A stretch of 64,000 nt of DNA from Psychrobacter proteolyticus (GTDB lineage: Bacteria > Pseudomonadota > Gammaproteobacteria > Pseudomonadales > Moraxellaceae). The position numbers were made by a program, and so were the translations under genes. The number at the start of each line of letters is the position of its first letter. Position 1 is the first letter of the stretch. The notes under the pieces were generated by a model. It saw nothing but the letters and a program-made list of their open reading frames with translations. It was not told the DNA's origin and ran no database searches. Of the stretch, positions 29,311 to 38,304 are shown one piece after another. The DNA lies in the NCBI RefSeq assembly GCF_003350005.1, contig NZ_QLKS01000007.1:1-64000 (forward strand), given 5' to 3'.

Positions 29311-30933
29311 ATGACTCAGTCTTTTGATAAAAACTACGCTCAACCCTTTAATCGTGACGATCATTCTGGGGTGTTGTCTTACGGGGCACAAAAAGATCAA
29401 CCTAAAAAGCGTGTTGGTATTTTGGGCGGCGGTACTGCGGGATCGACGATTGCGATTCGACTTGCTGCGTTAGGATTAGAGACCTACTTGTTTGAGCAAA
29501 AAAAATCGCTCATTGATGGGCCTCCTATGTGTCATTTGCATGCAGGTGGTAACTTGTACCGTGAAATACCGGACGAGGATTGCGTGGCACTGCTCAAGCA
29601 ATGTATCGATATTTTGCGTTTATATCCGCACACTATTGACGTTCGTCCTACTGTGTTTGCTGTACCAACACGCGACGAAGGATTACCTGAAGACTTACTA
29701 CCACGTTTGGATATTTTGACTAATGCTTATCAAGAGCTGATCGAGCAAGATGCTAATAATAAAGTATTGGGTGAGCCTGAAGATTACTATCAACTTTATA
29801 GCCATGAGCAATTGATTGAGCTATCTGAACGTGAGCAAGTCGCTGTACCAAGTACGGTTGATGAATGGATGATTCCAGTCGCTAGATACTTAGATTTAAA
29901 CAAGGTTAAATTTCCATTAATTGTCGTTCAAGAATATGGCTGGAACATTTTTCGTTTAGCAGCCTCTGCTAAGCTTGCACTTGAGGAATACGATAATGCA
30001 CATGTATTTACCGAAACCGCTGTGCAAAAAGTCGTACCAGTAGATTGTGAGAATTGTACCAACGCTGACCATCATGTCACCAAATGGCGTATCGACTATC
30101 AACAAACCCATAGTCAAGAACACGCCTCTCAGCTTGAGTCTATCGAGGTTGATTATCTAGTCAATGCTTGCGGATTCCGCACTGGTGTCATCGATGATAT
30201 GGTCGGTGTCGATGTCACGCGTATGGTTGAGTTCAAATCGTCTTATGTGACCCATTGGGACGATGCTGGTGGTCAGATACCAGAGATTATCGTCTATGGT
30301 CAACGAGGTACGCCAGAAGGCATGGCGCAGCTTACTCCCTACCCTGGTGGATACTTTCAGATTCACGGTATGAGCAAAGCCATTACTTTGTTTGATGATG
30401 GTCTTGTCGCATCAAGTACAGACAGTGCGCAGCCTAAACTGCCACAGCAATATGTGCACTATATTGAAGATGGTTGGGATAAAGCGCCCTTACAAGCACG
30501 TAGCCAACAAGCGATTGAATATGTCGCTGAGTTTGTACCGACATTTAACAGCGCGCGAACTGTTGGCAATGCTCTATACGGTGGGCAGCAGATTCCTGGA
30601 CAGGATGATACCCTGCGAGTCGCTGATGTGAGCTTATACTCTAACATACGTTATGCCCGTGCAGAAAACGTCAAAGCATCCTCGACCTTGATTGCCGCTG
30701 ATCAAATAGTTAGTGAGCTGACAGATCTAGGTTTGATAGAGAACGATACGCCTATGAATCGTAGCCGCTATGCCCATGAATGGTCGTACCTTGTCCATAA
30801 TGATAGCCTCACGGTTGATGAAGTTGCACGTGAGCTTGCTGAGCAGCGTGGATTCCCGATAGCGATGGCTCATGTCAATCATAGTATTCGTGAAGTAGCA
30901 TTGGACGATCTCACGCCTGCTGATCCCTGCTGA
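29311..30933 (+). CDS. FAD-dependent oxidoreductase of unknown substrate
   Basis: A 540-residue flavoprotein. The Rossmann fingerprint VGILGGGTAGSTIAIRLA is at about residues 35-52, followed by an acidic end of the second strand (YLFEQ). The rest (YPGGYFQIHG, a late GNALYGGQQIPG and a C-terminal helical part) resembles DAO-type flavoproteins and uncharacterised oxidoreductases in related genera, but the substrate is not recognisable. A Cys pair in DCENCTN is notable. No signal peptide is seen. Monocistronic, with a strong terminator. I do not assign a gene name. Confidence 0.7.
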   Translation: MTQSFDKNYAQPFNRDDHSGVLSYGAQKDQPKKRVGILGGGTAGSTIAIRLAALGLETYLFEQKKSLIDGPPMCHLHAGGNLYREIPDEDCVALLKQCIDILRLYPHTIDVRPTVFAVPTRDEGLPEDLLPRLDILTNAYQELIEQDANNKVLGEPEDYYQLYSHEQLIELSEREQVAVPSTVDEWMIPVARYLDLNKVKFPLIVVQEYGWNIFRLAASAKLALEEYDNAHVFTETAVQKVVPVDCENCTNADHHVTKWRIDYQQTHSQEHASQLESIEVDYLVNACGFRTGVIDDMVGVDVTRMVEFKSSYVTHWDDAGGQIPEIIVYGQRGTPEGMAQLTPYPGGYFQIHGMSKAITLFDDGLVASSTDSAQPKLPQQYVHYIEDGWDKAPLQARSQQAIEYVAEFVPTFNSARTVGNALYGGQQIPGQDDTLRVADVSLYSNIRYARAENVKASSTLIAADQIVSELTDLGLIENDTPMNRSRYAHEWSYLVHNDSLTVDEVARELAEQRGFPIAMAHVNHSIREVALDDLTPADPC

Positions 30934-30950
30934 TAGATTTTCAATAGATA

Positions 30951-30998
30951 CAAAAAAGGAGCAGATCACCAAATTTCGGTTATCTGCTCCTTTTTTTG
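30951..30998 (+). terminator. Terminator after the FAD oxidoreductase gene
   Basis: AGGAGCAGAT (30957-30966) pairs with ATCTGCTCCT (30982-30991), with a short inner stem ACC/GGT, followed by seven T's. An A-run on the left allows minus-strand use as well. Confidence 0.9.
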
Positions 30999-31060
30999 TA
31001 ATGGCCCTTAATATTCTAACAGTTACTACTACTGATAAAGGTTGGTAAGTTCTATATACC

Positions 31061-31744
31061 TTAGCGATTACTACCAGCCATCTTTTCTGTATCCACAGCA
31101 TCATCTATGGTCACTACTGTCTGTAACATATCAATTGCTTCGCTGATGGTATTGCACACCACTAGACGATCCAAATCTTGCTGCTTCATAAAGCCTTGCT
31201 CAGCCGTATATTTTAGATGCTCAATCATACGGTCATAAAAACCATTGATATTTAGAATGATCATTGGTTTTTCGTGCTGATATAGCTGACGCCATGTGGC
31301 GATTTCCATAATTTCTTCTAACGTTCCTAGCCCACCTGGTAGCGTGATAAAAGCATCTGCATACTCTGCCATAACAGTCTTGCGCGTGTGCATAGTGTCA
31401 GTCAGGTGCAAGCGAGTCAGCTGCTCATGAGCGATTTCGTGCTTGAGCATAAAGGTTGGTATCACGCCTACTGCCTCAGCATCACCTTTAATTACCTCAT
31501 CTGCAACTGCACCCATCAGACCGATACTAGCGCCACCATATACTAGCCCCATGCCATTATTTGCTAAGGCACTACCTAGCTCACGTGCTGCCTGCTCATA
31601 CACCTTATCATTGCCCAAACGTGAACCGCAATAAACAGCTACTAGTGGCATAGTAAGTATTGACTTATCGACTGCTTTTTCAATATTTGTAATGTCTTTG
31701 CTCGTGATTACGTCATAAGTATCATCGTTAATTTTCATTTGCAT
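31061..31744 (-). CDS. LOG family protein (putative nucleoside 5'-monophosphate phosphoribohydrolase)
   Basis: A Rossmann-fold LOG-family protein. The diagnostic PGGLGTLEE motif and the upstream RKTVMAEYADAF are intact, together with VYGGASIGLMG. Plant LOG and several bacterial homologues cleave AMP-type nucleotides to free base and ribose 5-phosphate, and in some cases make cytokinins. The start at 31742-31744 is preferred because GAAGGAA lies 7 nt upstream; this gives 227 residues. The last 30 residues are polar. Monocistronic. The true substrate here is unknown. Confidence 0.88.
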   Translation of the reverse strand: MQMKINDDTYDVITSKDITNIEKAVDKSILTMPLVAVYCGSRLGNDKVYEQAARELGSALANNGMGLVYGGASIGLMGAVADEVIKGDAEAVGVIPTFMLKHEIAHEQLTRLHLTDTMHTRKTVMAEYADAFITLPGGLGTLEEIMEIATWRQLYQHEKPMIILNINGFYDRMIEHLKYTAEQGFMKQQDLDRLVVCNTISEAIDMLQTVVTIDDAVDTEKMAGSNR

Positions 31745-32049
31745 ATAGTTTCCTTCATTTATCGGTTTGTTCTTTATTGAGTATTTATTATGTAGGACTA
31801 GCAACTGCCGACCTCTATTATTTACAGGGTGATGTATATAGTTTATATGACGCCCTAAGCCAAGCTATATAGAACTTGGAAGTCACATTTGCCCAACTGT
31901 CCCGTCCTTAATTATCTTAACATAAGCAATGCTACCACATAGTCACAATGATTTATCACTACGCAACGACTACACTTTCAAGATGAGCATTTATTGTTCA
32001 TCATAGCCCGATATTCATTATCTACTAATAAAAATACTAAGGTATAGCC

Positions 32050-33015
32050 ATGGATAATCACAATGCCTCTTCTACTGCCGAGCCATCAGTCTCTGTGGTT
32101 AATAGCAATCTCACTAGTAAAAGTAATATGAATGACGCGAGCAATACTGATACTTACTCATTAAGCATCATGACCGATCGCAACCAAGCATTGGCAGCCA
32201 CTGTCTATCGCCCTAAAGATGCGACAAAAAAAGCAATCATGATGGCACCAGCCACAGGTATTAAGCGCCATTTTTATCATAATTTTGCGACTTACTTAGC
32301 AGAGAGCGGCTTTGGGGTGCTGACCTTTGATAACGAAGGAATCGGTGAGTCACTATCGACCGATCTGGCAAAATGTAGCGCTTCCTTGATCAGTTGGGGT
32401 CGCCATGACATGCCAGCTGTACTTGATGCCTTACAAGATGAGTTTCCTGATGCCTCTTATCATCTCATCGGTCATAGCGCAGGTGGTCAGCTCATTGGCT
32501 TGATGCACAACTATCAGGCGATTGGCTCAGTGTTTAATGTCGCTTGCTCGTCAGGACGTATCAAAAATATGGGCATGCCATATAAGCTCAAAGCCATGGG
32601 TTTTATGGATGCGTTTATTCCATTCACTAATTTAACACTAGGCTATACGCCGTCAGACAAAATCGGTATGGGTGAGCCACTGCCACGCGGCGTGGCTCGT
32701 CAATGGCGTGAATGGTGCAATGGTGCGGGCTATATCAAAACCGCATTTGGCAAAAGCATACACACACATTTCTACGATGAGCTCAGCATGCCGGCATTGT
32801 GGCTTGGCTTTAGCGATGACGATATCGCCAACAGTGAAAATATGGACGATATGATAAGGGTATTTACAAAAATGCCTGTCGAAAAGCGATTCTTAGACCC
32901 TGAGGATTTTGGACTAAATCATATCGGTCATATGCGCTATTTTAGCAGTAAGACCAATATCAAAGCGCCGCAGCTATGGCAAATGGCGGTGACATGGTTG
33001 CACGACCAACCATAA
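32050..33015 (+). CDS. Alpha/beta hydrolase (serine aminopeptidase S33-like)
   Basis: A 321-residue alpha/beta hydrolase. The elbow GHSAGGQL holds the nucleophile Ser, FDNEGIGES is the typical segment after strand 4, and a late GLNHIGHMRYF holds the His. The N-terminal 45 residues are polar and S/N/T-rich. The pattern APATGIKRHFYHNFATYLAE is common in uncharacterised proteobacterial hydrolases. AAGG lies before the ATG. No signal peptide. It stands alone between LOG (minus) and a DnaQ-like exonuclease (minus). Confidence 0.78.
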   Translation: MDNHNASSTAEPSVSVVNSNLTSKSNMNDASNTDTYSLSIMTDRNQALAATVYRPKDATKKAIMMAPATGIKRHFYHNFATYLAESGFGVLTFDNEGIGESLSTDLAKCSASLISWGRHDMPAVLDALQDEFPDASYHLIGHSAGGQLIGLMHNYQAIGSVFNVACSSGRIKNMGMPYKLKAMGFMDAFIPFTNLTLGYTPSDKIGMGEPLPRGVARQWREWCNGAGYIKTAFGKSIHTHFYDELSMPALWLGFSDDDIANSENMDDMIRVFTKMPVEKRFLDPEDFGLNHIGHMRYFSSKTNIKAPQLWQMAVTWLHDQP

Positions 33016-33061
33016 GCTTATCGTCATGTAGCCTCTTATATTAGCTACGTAACAAATCAAG

Positions 33062-33784
33062 TTAATTTTCTGCATTTTCTGCTTCATCCAGTTTTAAGCG
33101 TTTAGCCAGTGCCGAATACAGCGATGGCTGCATATTATGAATATTGCCTATCATCCATTTAACATAGCTGATAGGCACATCTTTGATCGGTTTGCCTTTA
33201 TGCTTACCAAACGGCATCTTGTTCACAGGAGTCGCTTTATTAGAGATAGCATGTGCCGCTGCAAAATCTGTCGGCGCAATCTCTAGACGCTCGCAGCATG
33301 CTTGATACAGCAAATAGCACATTCGAGCATCGCCAAGCGCGTCATGAGCGGCAATTGTCATTGCACTCGCCTCACCTTTGCCCAATAACTGCTCGATACA
33401 CTTAGACTGGCCGTAAGCGCGCCATTCTGGAAAAGCTGCCCGCGCAAGTCTCACCGTACAAATCAGCTTAGCAGAAGGACTGCCAATCACTCGCCAATCA
33501 AAACGTACGTTATGACCAATCAAGTACTCTGGCAATTCAAACTGCTCCAACTCAAAACGCTCAAGTCCAGCCACATCATCATCGGTAATACCATGCACCT
33601 TTATGACAATGGGTGAAATAGATCGACCACTGTTAAAGTATTTCATCCACTCAAAACCAGTTGCTACATTGATAGTTGCAACTTGGATAGGTCTGGGATC
33701 ACTACCCTGATCTGTTTCGGTATCGATAACCAGTGCTGTTTCGCCCGTGGCAGAAATATCAGCAGGCTTAAAAGCATCATTCAT
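33062..33784 (-). CDS. DnaQ-like 3'-5' exonuclease with DUF3820 C-terminus
   Basis: The N-terminal domain (about residues 15-170) has the DEDDh exonuclease motifs: VIDTETD, GHNVRFDW and AHDALGDAR with the His and last Asp. The C-terminal 55 residues hold MPFGKHKGKPIKDVP, the hallmark of the DUF3820 ('quorum-sensing-regulated virulence factor' type) domain, which is often fused to exonucleases. The likely substrate is DNA or RNA 3' ends; it is not the polymerase III epsilon subunit judging from the fusion and the substitutions. Stand-alone minus-strand gene with a good match to normal length. Confidence 0.85.
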   Translation of the reverse strand: MNDAFKPADISATGETALVIDTETDQGSDPRPIQVATINVATGFEWMKYFNSGRSISPIVIKVHGITDDDVAGLERFELEQFELPEYLIGHNVRFDWRVIGSPSAKLICTVRLARAAFPEWRAYGQSKCIEQLLGKGEASAMTIAAHDALGDARMCYLLYQACCERLEIAPTDFAAAHAISNKATPVNKMPFGKHKGKPIKDVPISYVKWMIGNIHNMQPSLYSALAKRLKLDEAENAEN

Positions 33785-33882
33785 AAAATATTAACCATCA
33801 GTAGCAACTGTCTATGCTCAGCAGAAATGTTAAGTAGATAAAACTATATTTGCTGTCTATATCCTTAACCATAAGAATAACT

Positions 33883-34572
33883 ATGGGGGTAAAAACGATA
33901 GATAACAATGCGATACATACGTTGTTAGACGAAGCTTTTATAATAAAAACTCAAATGACATCAAATATATATGAGACATCAATGCTAGCAGATGGAAATA
34001 ACCAACCTCCCAGACCTTATTTTTTTAGTCGTTTAATAAGCCTATTGATTAACGCTGTTGTATTGCTTGCACTGTTATTTGTCTTAGATAAGCTACTACC
34101 CAGTATCAGTCAACAAACGCAATCATTTGTGGTTGCCAAATGGCAGCAATTAAGTCTATTGCAACAAGAGCTACCAACCGAAAACAGCTTGCCCAGTCCA
34201 CTACCAGAACGAAACCTGACAGACACTTGGGGCGCTGCACGTAGTCAAGGCCGCTCCCACGAAGGCATCGATATCTTTGCGCCGCGCAATACTCCCGTAC
34301 AGTCGACCACGCAAGGCATAGTAAGCAAGGTTGGTGAGAACACATTGGGTGGGCGCGTAGTCGTGGTGGTAGGGCCTGGTGGCGCAGGACATTACTATGC
34401 TCATCTAGAGGACTATGCTGACATCTCCCCCAATGACTGGGTCAATCAGGGCGATGTGATAGGCTTTGTCGGTGATAGCGGTAATGCAAAAGGGACACCG
34501 ACACACGTACATTATGGCATCTATATTAATGGCAGTGCAGTCAACCCTTATCCACTTTTGCAAAACAATTAG
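33883..34572 (+). CDS. Membrane-anchored M23 (LytM-type) peptidase
   Basis: A peptidase of the LytM/lysostaphin group that cuts peptide cross-links of peptidoglycan. The zinc ligands are visible in SHEGIDI (His-x3-Asp) and THVHYG (HxH). One transmembrane helix ([16 protein letters not shown]) precedes the catalytic part, so it is anchored in the inner membrane facing the periplasm. The longest frame starts at a TTG (33850); I list the ATG at 33883, but ATGs at 33955 and 33982 are possible and none has a strong ribosome site. It converges with phoR. The exact substrate is unknown. Confidence 0.8.
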   Translation: MGVKTIDNNAIHTLLDEAFIIKTQMTSNIYETSMLADGNNQPPRPYFFSRLISLLINAVVLLALLFVLDKLLPSISQQTQSFVVAKWQQLSLLQQELPTENSLPSPLPERNLTDTWGAARSQGRSHEGIDIFAPRNTPVQSTTQGIVSKVGENTLGGRVVVVVGPGGAGHYYAHLEDYADISPNDWVNQGDVIGFVGDSGNAKGTPTHVHYGIYINGSAVNPYPLLQNN

Positions 34573-34679
34573 CGGATACAGAAAAGTATGTCGTTATCCT
34601 AATTTGAAGTCGTGATAGGTTTATATTAACCAAAAGATCGAAGCCGAAAAACCAACGCTAATACAGACCAGAAATCATA

Positions 34680-35771
34680 TTAATTGGCTGTGACGGATCT
34701 GACGTAATTTGAGGGAAATACCACACTAAATGTCGATCCTTCCCCTTCTACTGAATCGATTTGCAATTGTGCTTCGTGCTGGTGTAGTACGTGCTTTACA
34801 ATCGCTAGTCCCAACCCTGTACCACCTGTTGCACGGCTACGACCTTTGTCGATACGATAGAAACGCTCTGTCAAACGGGCGATATGCTCTGACGCAATAC
34901 CGATCCCATCATCTTCGACCGCGAAACGGCAGCCATCAGACGTCCTTGTCCAGCTGATAGTAATATTGCCACCCTTTGGCGTATATTTGATTGCATTGAT
35001 TACCAAATTGGATAGCGCACTATTCAAGTACATCTCTGACCCGTACAGCCCATCATACGTATCTATATGCAAATGAATGATGTGTTTGTACGCTTGGTTG
35101 TAGGCCTGTGCATCGTCGTAGATATTGGTCAGTAGCTTAGTCATATCTATATAATGCAGCTCGTGTGATTCTTCGATTTCAATCTTAGACAACAGTAATA
35201 AGTCGTTCACAATTCTGTTCATACGTGCAGTTTGCTGCGTCATCAGCTCAAAACCGCGACGCCATTGCGGCGGCATATCTGGCTGATCAGAGAAATTTTC
35301 TAGGTAGCCCATCATCACAGTTAATGGTGTTCTAAGCTCATGCGAGACATTCGCCACAAAATCCTGACGCATTTGCTCTAAGTGCCGCAGGCGAGTCACA
35401 TCATATACAAACAGCAACTTTTCATCACCGAAAGGGGTCAGTTCGCACTTTAAGTAGCGACTAGGATCTCGCCATGATTCTATATGGACGCCATCGTTAG
35501 GTATCGTTGTACCTTCATAATACTGGCGGAACTCAGGTACAGTAATAAAGTCAAAGATGTTCTGACCTTTGTCCTCTGGCTGTAGCAGCAATAAGTCTTG
35601 TGCCGCCTGATTCCACCATTCTAGACCGTCATTATTGTTGAGCAAAATCACTGCATCGCGCAAGGCTCGTAGTGCACTGCCGATTTTTTTGAGTTGCTCT
35701 GCTGTACTTTGAGTAGATATTTGCTCTAGTAAAGCTGATTTCTCACGTTGTGCTGGCGCTATCTTGTCCAT
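34680..35771 (-). CDS. phoR: Phosphate regulon sensor histidine kinase without membrane segments
   Basis: Histidine kinase downstream of phoB. It has a PAS-like region (about residues 30-125), an H-box with His144 in SHELRTPL, an N-box NLVINAIKYT and the G-boxes DDGIGI and GTGLGLAIVKH. At 363 residues it lacks the N-terminal transmembrane helices of E. coli-type PhoR. The start is firm: AAGGA precedes the ATG and an in-frame TAA lies just two codons upstream. It follows phoB by 58 bp. Signal input must therefore come through partners such as PhoU/PstB or the PAS domain; that is inference. Confidence 0.9.
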   Translation of the reverse strand: MDKIAPAQREKSALLEQISTQSTAEQLKKIGSALRALRDAVILLNNNDGLEWWNQAAQDLLLLQPEDKGQNIFDFITVPEFRQYYEGTTIPNDGVHIESWRDPSRYLKCELTPFGDEKLLFVYDVTRLRHLEQMRQDFVANVSHELRTPLTVMMGYLENFSDQPDMPPQWRRGFELMTQQTARMNRIVNDLLLLSKIEIEESHELHYIDMTKLLTNIYDDAQAYNQAYKHIIHLHIDTYDGLYGSEMYLNSALSNLVINAIKYTPKGGNITISWTRTSDGCRFAVEDDGIGIASEHIARLTERFYRIDKGRSRATGGTGLGLAIVKHVLHQHEAQLQIDSVEGEGSTFSVVFPSNYVRSVTAN

Positions 35772-35829
35772 CTCTTATCCTTACCACTATCCGCGGCCTT
35801 TATATTGCTGCGGCATTATTTGTACAAGA

Positions 35830-36534
35830 TTAACTTGGCTCAATCAGGCTAGAAAATCGGTAGCCTGTTCCACGTACCGTCTGTATCAATGTATCACAGT
35901 CATAAGGACGTAGTAATTTACGTAGACGTTTGATATGCACATCGATGGTTCGGTCTTCGATATATACATTGCCGCCCCATACCTGATCGAGCAGCTGCGT
36001 TCGTGTATAGGCGCGCTCAGGGTGACTCATAAAAAATGCCAATAGGCGATACTCTGTGGGGCCAACATCAACGATTTTACCTGCAGCTGTCACGCGCTGA
36101 CTCTTGGTATCTAAACTTAACTGCCCAATTTCGATAGGTTTGTCGCTGCTCATTGCGCTACTGCGGCGTAGTACAGCTTTGATTCTAGAAATCAGTTCAC
36201 GAGTCGAAAAAGGCTTGGTCATATAATCATCTGCGCCTGCATCAAGACCATGCACCTTACTGTCTTCTTCACTTTTTGCTGTTAGCATAATGACTGGTAT
36301 TTCAGAGAGTAGCTCATCGTTTTTGAGCATGCGACAAAAATCCACACCGCTCTTGTCACCTGGCAACATCCAGTCTAACAGTATCAATGACGGTCTATGA
36401 TCGACCACTTGCTGATGCGCCTCTGACACATCTGCCGCTTGCAAGCTATCAAACCCAGCCATCTCTAGCGTCATGACAACCATTTCACGAATCGCAGGCT
36501 CATCTTCAACAATCAAAATTTGCTCATTATACAT
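35830..36534 (-). CDS. phoB: Phosphate regulon response regulator
   Basis: OmpR/PhoB-type transcription factor. The receiver has the acidic pair DE (11-12), phospho-acceptor Asp54 in LLDWMLPG and the Lys in MLTAKSEED. The winged-helix domain ends in IDVHIKRLRKLL and VRGTGYRFS. It is 234 residues, the normal length. It activates phosphate-starvation genes when phosphorylated by PhoR, encoded next. A Pho box lies about 90-105 bp upstream, so autoregulation is likely. Confidence 0.97.
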   Translation of the reverse strand: MYNEQILIVEDEPAIREMVVMTLEMAGFDSLQAADVSEAHQQVVDHRPSLILLDWMLPGDKSGVDFCRMLKNDELLSEIPVIMLTAKSEEDSKVHGLDAGADDYMTKPFSTRELISRIKAVLRRSSAMSSDKPIEIGQLSLDTKSQRVTAAGKIVDVGPTEYRLLAFFMSHPERAYTRTQLLDQVWGGNVYIEDRTIDVHIKRLRKLLRPYDCDTLIQTVRGTGYRFSSLIEPS

Positions 36535-36621
36535 AGGACATTCTCGGTGTTAGAGGACAAAATCTAGCATGTAAAAAGGCGATATATACTCACCAGTCTC
36601 TACCTATTAAACGGATTAATT

Positions 36622-36639
36622 ATGACAGCTTGATGACAC
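36622..36639 (-). promoter_or_regulatory. Pho box upstream of phoB
   Basis: On the minus strand the 18-mer reads GTGTCATCAAGCTGTCAT, two TGTCA half-sites spaced 11 bp apart, matching about 15 of 18 consensus positions. A TTTAAT follows about 10 bp later and could serve as the -10, the usual distance in PhoB-activated promoters. It lies between the dtd stop and phoB, supporting phoBR autoregulation. Confidence 0.8.
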
Positions 36640-36646
36640 TCTAAAA

Positions 36647-37099
36647 TCAGATTTCTAGTAAAAAATTGAGCGGCCCATCATTGACGCTCGACACTTGCAT
36701 ATCAGCACCAAACTGACCAGTTGCCACGTTCGGGTGCTTAGTTTTGGCATAGTCGACCAGTTGTTCAAATAGCGCTTGCGCAGCAGCAGGTGCCATCGCA
36801 CCACCAAAGTCTGGTCGGCGACCTTTGTCTGTTTTTGCCATCAAGGTAAATTGTGAGACCAATAATAGCCCGCCACCGACCTGCTGAACGTTTTTATCCA
36901 GTTTACCAAATTTGACAGGATCATCGTCATTTTCAAAAATGCGATAGGTTAGTATTTTGTCAATCATACGCTGGGCAGCGGCGAAATCGTCTTCATGCCC
37001 TAAGCCAATATATGCCAATACCCCATGTTCAATCTCACCAATACACTGTTGATCGACGACCACACTAGCGTGCTTCACCCGTTGTATGAGTGCTTTCAT
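36647..37099 (-). CDS. dtd: D-aminoacyl-tRNA deacylase
   Basis: DTD removes D-amino acids (and glycine mischarged on tRNA-Ala) from tRNA. The 150-residue product has the SQFTL motif (residues about 80-84) and the C-terminal NDGPLNF, corresponding to the family NxGPVT motif that with SQxTLxG forms the active site at the dimer interface. Normal length. It lies upstream of phoB on the same strand, with the phoB Pho box just after its stop codon, so the two are probably regulated separately. Confidence 0.95.
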   Translation of the reverse strand: MKALIQRVKHASVVVDQQCIGEIEHGVLAYIGLGHEDDFAAAQRMIDKILTYRIFENDDDPVKFGKLDKNVQQVGGGLLLVSQFTLMAKTDKGRRPDFGGAMAPAAAQALFEQLVDYAKTKHPNVATGQFGADMQVSSVNDGPLNFLLEI

Positions 37100-37204
37100 T
37101 TACTGATTCCTTAACAGATTATGGCCATACAATAATATGCTGTCCATGATAAAATACCGTCATTAACTTAACTATTATTAGGGCGTGTTTGATATTGACA
37201 AATA

Positions 37205-37316
37205 GGTACTGCGGAGCGCTAAAACTTTTCCAGACAAGGCGTAAAACGACGATAATGCTCATGCCTTATTTAGATTTACAACGTAGTATGGCGCAATTTT
37301 AGCCACTGTCAGTGCC
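37205..37316. repeat. Nested inverted-repeat block upstream of psd
   Basis: Three nested stems can be drawn: 37205-37211 with 37310-37316 (one G-U), 37218-37224 with 37297-37303 (perfect GCTAAAA/TTTTAGC), and 37236-37242 with 37261-37267 (one G-U). The block is more GC-rich than its surroundings. It may be a dispersed palindromic element or a structured 5' leader of psd. No second copy is present in the window. Confidence 0.5.
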
Positions 37317-37373
37317 ATGGTCGAATCTCCAACATGCCCCTATTACATTACACCTTATTTTGGTAGCCTTATT

Positions 37374-38210
37374 ATGAATGTATTTACCACCTTACAACAG
37401 CTTGTGCCGCAGCAAAAGCTCAGTAAAGTCGCTGGGCGTTTGGCCGCCAGTCGCCACCCTTATGTCAAACGCACCTTTATCCGTAGCTTTGCCAAAGCTT
37501 ATAATATCAGCTTAGACGAGTACGAGCGCCAAAGCCTTAACGCTTATGAAAGTTTTAATGACTTTTTTACCCGTGAGTTAAAAGAAGACGCTCGTACCAT
37601 CGACGCTACTGTAAACGGCATCGTGAGTCCTGCGGACGGTATTATTTCTCAGCTAGGACAAATCGAAGACCATAAACTATTACAAGCCAAAGGTCGTCAC
37701 TATGATGTTGGCCAACTACTTGCTGACAGTGAAGATGGCAGTTATTTCGCTGATGGTAGCTTTGCGACTATCTACTTGGCGCCTAGTAATTATCACCGTG
37801 TGCATATGCCATTTACTGGCACATTGACCAAGACTCGCTATGTACCTGGCACCCTGTTTTCGGTCAACAATACTACGGCGGCTAACGTGCCAGACTTGTT
37901 TGCGCGTAATGAGCGTCTGGTCTGTATGTTTGATACCAAGTATGGCAAAGCAGCTGTCGTAATGGTTGGCGCTATGATCGTCGCTGGTATTGAGACCGTC
38001 GCCACTGGCAAAATTGCTCGTACTGACGACATATTCGAATCTGATCATGACATGCAGTTTGCGGCAGGCGAAGAGCTTGGACGCTTCTATCTAGGCTCAA
38101 CGGCTATCGTGGTATTACCAAAAGCAGCAAAGGCTGACTGGCTAGGTAGTATGCAAGCCAACAGCGTTGTGCAAATGGGTCAATTGTTAGGAATGGCAAA
38201 CGCTCAATAA
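37374..38210 (+). CDS. psd: Phosphatidylserine decarboxylase proenzyme
   Basis: Makes phosphatidylethanolamine from phosphatidylserine at the inner membrane. The self-cleaving LGST site, which creates the pyruvoyl group, is at residues 240-243 (cleavage before Ser242). The core SPADGIISQLGQIE, YHRVHMP and FARNER is highly conserved. The ATG at 37374 gives 278 residues and an N-terminus aligned with the E. coli enzyme (MNVFTTLQQL); an in-frame ATG at 37317 would add 19 unconserved residues. Ends in a terminator. Confidence 0.95.
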   Translation: MNVFTTLQQLVPQQKLSKVAGRLAASRHPYVKRTFIRSFAKAYNISLDEYERQSLNAYESFNDFFTRELKEDARTIDATVNGIVSPADGIISQLGQIEDHKLLQAKGRHYDVGQLLADSEDGSYFADGSFATIYLAPSNYHRVHMPFTGTLTKTRYVPGTLFSVNNTTAANVPDLFARNERLVCMFDTKYGKAAVVMVGAMIVAGIETVATGKIARTDDIFESDHDMQFAAGEELGRFYLGSTAIVVLPKAAKADWLGSMQANSVVQMGQLLGMANAQ

Positions 38211-38238
38211 CATGCTTGTATGAGAGTACTGAAAGTAT

Positions 38239-38284
38239 CAGCCCAGTTAAGCGTAAATCATCATGCTTAGTTGGGCTTTTTTTA
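38239..38284 (+). terminator. Terminator after psd
   Basis: A 13-bp stem with two wobble pairs (38240-38252 with 38264-38276) is followed by a run of seven or more T's on the plus strand. Confidence 0.8.
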
Positions 38285-38304
38285 TGCCTGCTACTTATGT
38301 AAAT

